Shown here in pieces: positions 5,903 through 8,806 of a stretch of DNA of 8,806 nucleotides. Below the pieces are notes generated by a model, which worked only from the letters and a program-made list of their open reading frames with translations, was not told the origin of the DNA and did no database searches. Numbering within the stretch: position 1 is the stretch's first letter; the number at the start of each line of letters is the position of its first letter. This DNA comes from Verrucomicrobiales bacterium. GTDB taxonomy: Bacteria; Verrucomicrobiota; Verrucomicrobiia; Verrucomicrobiales; DEV007. Where the stretch lies: positions 1 to 8,806 of the forward strand of contig JAKMGR010000148.1 of NCBI GenBank assembly GCA_022424805.1, written 5' to 3'. Position numbers and translations under genes: made by a program.

Positions 5903-7153
5903 ATGAACTCTGCCATTCGCACAATTTCTCTCAGCTTGCTCGGGATTTTCCTGCTCGGAAACGCTTCTGCGCAGGATAACAAATCTCTCGAAACAAATCT
6001 TGATCCTCTCATCAATCTTCCGGGTGCCTACGGGCTGAAGCCGGAGGATCTGGAAAAGATGTTTGAAAAAGGGAACTGGAATCGAAACCCGTATTTCGAA
6101 TGGCTCACGAAGGACAAGTCCCGTGCCATCTTCAAGAACAAGGACATGGCCAATCTCAAGGTGAACCTGTCCCTGTTGAATGGCGAGGTTCCGATCGAAG
6201 AAGCGATCGTCGATTTCAAAGATGGAAAATTTCTCGGCGTGACGATCTCGATTTTCAATCGCGGCGACGGAGGATCTATCAGTTCCTCCGATTTCGACAA
6301 TCGTTTCAGAAAGATGGGCAACCACATCGGCAAACAGCTTGCCACGCGCCCGACACGACGCGAGGCCAAGCCAACCCAGGGAATGCTTACGGATGGATTC
6401 ATCTGGATTTCCGCGCGCGGAAAAGCGGTCCTCGAACACAATCCAAAAGAGGATGGGAATATCGAATTCCTTCGCATGAGACTGGCAAGACGGGATGCCC
6501 AGGGTGCTTACGAAGCCGCCACACAGTCCCGGGCGGGAGCGACCGTGAAGCTTTCCGACCTTACGAAAAATGTGAAACGTCGCCCGAATGGGGCCGTTTA
6601 CGTTAGCAATATTCCAATGGTGGACCAGGGAGCGAAAGGCTACTGCGTCGTGGCATCGGCCCAGAGGCTTTTCGAATACTATGGAATTCCCTGCGACATG
6701 CATCAGCTTGCACAAATTGCCGGTTCTGATCCAGAGATGGGAACCAGCTCACTGGAAACCAACGCCCAACTCGGCAAGATCGACCATCTTTTCAAAACCC
6801 GATTTGAATGCCTCGCCGTTCGACACAGAAATGGGCTCGTGGAACTAGAAGACAACAAGTATGTCGGCGATTCCGTCCCTAACGAGGGCTTTCACAAGAT
6901 GGTACGCAAATCGATCGACGCCGGCATTCCCCTGCTCTGGTCACTCGGACTGGGCCAGTTCCAAGAAGAGCCACCTCTCTCGGAGCAAACCAGTGGCGGC
7001 CACATGCGCATGATCATCGGATACAACGAGAAGGAAAATAAAATTGTTTTCTCGGACTCCTGGGGTGCCGGACATGAATACAAGACGATGAACGCGGATG
7101 ATGCGCTAAAAGCTACCCAGGGCCTATTTTCAATGAAACCGATCGTAAGGTAA
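5903..7153 (+). CDS. Secreted C39-like (papain-fold) cysteine peptidase homologue with an unassigned N-terminal domain
   Basis: The protein has 416 residues. Residues 1-24 form a signal peptide (MNSAIRT, hydrophobic core, ASAQ), which is why the ATG at 5903 is chosen over the frame's in-frame opening at 5864. Residues about 30-225 are a domain I do not recognise, with the stretches NPYFEWLTKDKSRAIF (62-77), FNRGDGG (118-124) and TDGFIWISARGKAVLEHN (163-180). Residues about 232-416 resemble a C39-like papain-fold domain: VDQGAKGYCVVAS (240-252) gives the oxyanion Gln242 and nucleophile Cys248, GGHMRMIIGYN (365-375) gives His367, and SDSWG (384-388) puts Asp385 where papain-like enzymes usually have Asn. 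The triad looks complete, so the exported protein may cleave peptides or act on another acyl substrate. No bacteriocin transporter is adjacent, arguing against the leader-processing role of classic C39 proteins. It converges on the lipoprotein gene with an 11-base gap, leaving no room for separate terminators. Confidence 0.82.
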   Translation: MNSAIRTISLSLLGIFLLGNASAQDNKSLETNLDPLINLPGAYGLKPEDLEKMFEKGNWNRNPYFEWLTKDKSRAIFKNKDMANLKVNLSLLNGEVPIEEAIVDFKDGKFLGVTISIFNRGDGGSISSSDFDNRFRKMGNHIGKQLATRPTRREAKPTQGMLTDGFIWISARGKAVLEHNPKEDGNIEFLRMRLARRDAQGAYEAATQSRAGATVKLSDLTKNVKRRPNGAVYVSNIPMVDQGAKGYCVVASAQRLFEYYGIPCDMHQLAQIAGSDPEMGTSSLETNAQLGKIDHLFKTRFECLAVRHRNGLVELEDNKYVGDSVPNEGFHKMVRKSIDAGIPLLWSLGLGQFQEEPPLSEQTSGGHMRMIIGYNEKENKIVFSDSWGAGHEYKTMNADDALKATQGLFSMKPIVR

Positions 7154-7164
7154 GCGCCTTCCAC

Positions 7165-7908
7165 CTACTCTACCTCCCCTTCCCCGATAATCAGGTTGGG
7201 CACATACAGGTCCCGATTGCTCGCCTGAAACTCGGCTTTCAAAGTGACCTTGAAGTCGGCAAGATCGACGAGATGCCAGCGCAGGAACTTCCACTTCCCG
7301 GTGTTGCCATCGTGCTCGATTCCGACCAGGACATGGTGAGCATCGTGGAGGACTTTGTTTGTCTCCTTTCGCGGAGTGAAATAAAAGGTGCGCAGGCTCG
7401 AATTCAAAGATCCCTCAGCAACCAACTTCGGATCGAGATAAATGACACGATCGGACTCTTTGTGGCGGATCAACAGATCGGGATACCCGGAACGCTGCAG
7501 ATTCCCAGACGCGGTCCGGGGATACTCGCAGGTGAACTCCGGTGCTCGCTCAAGTTCCTTGAGAAGGGCTTCTTCAAAGTGAGAACTCACTTCATTGATC
7601 CGACTTTCCTGGTGAGTCGCCGAATCCGGCTGGTTGAACTTCTTGAGAACGCTGGATAGCGCGGCGTGAAGTCCTGTCAGGATTTCTTTATCGACGGGCT
7701 CATTAGGATCAACCGATAGCACCTGATTTCCGGTCGTTGTTTCAATGAGCGAAGCAAAAGGCACGTCTTTGTAGATGCCTCCCCCATCGAGGATGGATTG
7801 AACGAGGTTCTCCACGGAAGGGCCTTCCTCAATCACAACCTGAACAGGTGGCCGCCTTTCGCAGCCGCAGAGAGCTACTGCCAACAATAGGGGGAAAATC
7901 AGGCGCAT
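7165..7908 (-). CDS. Putative lipoprotein with a PD-(D/E)XK nuclease-like motif
   Basis: The product (247 residues) begins MRLIFPLLLAVALCGC, a lipoprotein signal with a plausible lipobox (LCGC, lipidated Cys16). I do not recognise the family. Residues 31-120 are mostly predicted helical, with an acidic helix around 108-121. Residues 140-161 read RSGYPD, fourteen residues, then DPK, which fits the P-D-x(n)-(D/E)-x-K core of restriction-endonuclease-like nucleases (Asp144, Asp159, Lys161). Conserved-looking stretches SSLRTFYFTPR (170-180), DAHHVLVGIEHDG (189-201) and EFQASNRDLY (226-235) follow. Nuclease fold is inferred from motif and spacing only. The ATG at 7908 is chosen over an opening at 7983 because it begins the signal peptide and has a well-spaced ribosome site. 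Its first 10 bases overlap the end of the phosphorylase gene, so the two are probably translationally coupled. Membrane anchoring would be unusual for this fold. Confidence 0.75.
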   Translation of the reverse strand: MRLIFPLLLAVALCGCERRPPVQVVIEEGPSVENLVQSILDGGGIYKDVPFASLIETTTGNQVLSVDPNEPVDKEILTGLHAALSSVLKKFNQPDSATHQESRINEVSSHFEEALLKELERAPEFTCEYPRTASGNLQRSGYPDLLIRHKESDRVIYLDPKLVAEGSLNSSLRTFYFTPRKETNKVLHDAHHVLVGIEHDGNTGKWKFLRWHLVDLADFKVTLKAEFQASNRDLYVPNLIIGEGEVE

Positions 7909-8806
7909 CGAAATCCTTTCCAGAATGTCTCCGCCGCAATATCGGCATCGGCTTCGGAACTCGCATGAATCCTCGCAACGCAATCCCCGGTCTTGACCTC
8001 ATCTCCCACCTTCGCAATCTGATCAAAGCCGACGGAGAAGTCGATCTCGTCATCCGCTTTTCCACGGCCAGCTCCCAAGGCGAGGCTGGCCCGCCCTACA
8101 GTGTCTGCATCAACCATCTCGATGACTCCCGAATTCGGCACTTCGAGTTCACGAATCAGGGCTGCGGGATGAACCGTGGAAAAATCTCTCAGCAATCCAG
8201 CGTCGCCACCCTGACATGTCACCATATTCTCAAACTTCTGCAGCGCACTTCCGTTGTCGAGCCAGTTTTCGAGTTGAGCTCGATCAACGGTCGCCACTTT
8301 CTGTGCGAGATCGAGAGTGATCTCCCGCAAGTCAGACGGCCCACAGCCGCGCAGGATCTCGAGCGACTCGGCGACTTCCAGCGCATTGCCCACAGCGTGA
8401 CCCAGCGGCTCATTCATCGGGTTGTAGCAAACACTCGTATCGACCCCCATCGCTATCCCCACTTCACGCATCGCCTCACCAAGAGCCTCGGCATCCTCTC
8501 TCGTTTTCATGAATGCACCAGTGCCGAATTTCACATCGAGCACGAGCGAGTCGAGTGACTCCGCCAGCTTTTTGGACATGATCGAAGCGACAATCAGAGG
8601 GCGGCTTGGGACGGTCGCGGTGACATCACGCAAGGCATACAGTTTTTTGTCGGCAGGGCAAATCGAAGCGGTTTGACCGATCATGACGACGCCGATTTCC
8701 TCCAACTGCCGGAGAGAAGTTTCCTCGTCGAGATCGATTCGAAAGCCGGGAATCGACTCCAACTTGTCGAGCGTACCTCCCGTGATACCAAGACCTCTAC
8801 CCGAAA
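7899..8806 (-). CDS. Pyrimidine-nucleoside (thymidine) phosphorylase, N-terminal part cut by window edge
   Basis: The visible 301 residues cover about the last 70 percent of a family of roughly 430-440. The enzyme cleaves thymidine, deoxyuridine or uridine with phosphate, giving the base and (deoxy)ribose 1-phosphate, in the cytoplasm. The fragment opens with the family signature SGRGLGITGGTLDKLE (fragment residues 1-16). RDVTATVPSRPLIVASIMSKK (59-79) holds Arg59, Ser74 and Lys78, matching substrate-binding Arg171, Ser186 and Lys190 of E. coli thymidine phosphorylase. LDVKFGTGAFMKT, GNALEVAESLEIL and DEIDFSVGF follow. Overall it looks closer to Bacillus Pdp than to E. coli DeoA, so I give no symbol. 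The signature has Ile where GLGHTGG usually has His, beside the phosphate-contacting Thr. The C-terminus (ETFWKGFRCA) stops perhaps 10-20 residues earlier than in E. coli and Bacillus enzymes. The downstream lipoprotein gene overlaps its end by 10 bases. Confidence 0.93.
   Translation of the reverse strand, partial: SGRGLGITGGTLDKLESIPGFRIDLDEETSLRQLEEIGVVMIGQTASICPADKKLYALRDVTATVPSRPLIVASIMSKKLAESLDSLVLDVKFGTGAFMKTREDAEALGEAMREVGIAMGVDTSVCYNPMNEPLGHAVGNALEVAESLEILRGCGPSDLREITLDLAQKVATVDRAQLENWLDNGSALQKFENMVTCQGGDAGLLRDFSTVHPAALIRELEVPNSGVIEMVDADTVGRASLALGAGRGKADDEIDFSVGFDQIAKVGDEVKTGDCVARIHASSEADADIAAETFWKGFRCA
7914..7919 (-). promoter_or_regulatory. Shine-Dalgarno site of the lipoprotein gene
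   Basis: AAAGGA on the minus strand sits 5 bases before the ATG at 7908 and inside the last codons of the phosphorylase gene. It is the clearest ribosome site in the window and decides the start of the lipoprotein. Confidence 0.6.

Noticed and set aside
5780..6715. A 311-codon open frame on the minus strand opposite the C39-like gene
   Set aside because: It is antisense to a well-supported secreted protein, has no recognisable domain, and its end overlaps the dhaK start; its cysteine-, histidine- and arginine-rich composition is typical of a shadow frame.
7154..7164. A terminator between the convergent C39-like and lipoprotein genes
   Set aside because: Only 11 bases separate the stop codons and no stem-loop spans them.

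Overview
The window reads as a chromosomal segment of a Verrucomicrobiota (PVC-group) bacterium. The evidence is a secreted planctomycete-type cytochrome/DUF1549 protein, a PAS-AraC regulator and a papain-like C39 protein of a kind I associate with this phylum. Most starts lack a strong Shine-Dalgarno sequence. The phylum is inferred from gene content, not from a marker gene. I saw no rRNA, tRNA, CRISPR array or insertion sequence.

Layout. At the left edge (1-1954, minus) lies the N-terminal two thirds of a PSCyt1-DUF1549 protein; its DUF1553 part is outside the window. A 98-bp divergent region (1955-2052) separates it from a PAS-AraC regulator (2053-2817, plus). A convergent gap (2818-2924) with degenerate six-base-period repeats in inverted arrangement follows. 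Next come three minus-strand genes, transcribed dhaK (5783-4752), dhaL (4638-4003), aroE (3866-2925). Their gaps are 113 and 136 bases and hold perfect inverted and direct repeats, so internal regulation or RNA processing is likely. A 119-bp divergent region (5784-5902) with a perfect 9-bp dyad separates dhaK from a secreted C39-like cysteine peptidase homologue (5903-7153, plus). That gene converges, with an 11-base gap, on a putative lipoprotein carrying a PD-(D/E)XK-like nuclease signature (7165-7908, minus). The lipoprotein start overlaps the end of a pyrimidine-nucleoside phosphorylase gene (7899 to the right edge, minus).

How the genes may work together. DhaK and DhaL form the two subunits of a dihydroxyacetone-type kinase, giving a triose phosphate. 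No DhaM phosphoryl donor is in the window. AroE is a housekeeping shikimate-pathway enzyme that may be co-transcribed. The phosphorylase salvages pyrimidine nucleosides; its tight coupling to a putative exported nuclease-fold lipoprotein suggests, but does not prove, a nucleic-acid scavenging pair. The regulator's divergent position makes the cytochrome/DUF1549 gene its most obvious target.

The least explained parts are the repeat cluster between dhaK and dhaL, the lipoprotein with a nuclease motif, and the unassigned N-terminal domain of the C39 protein.
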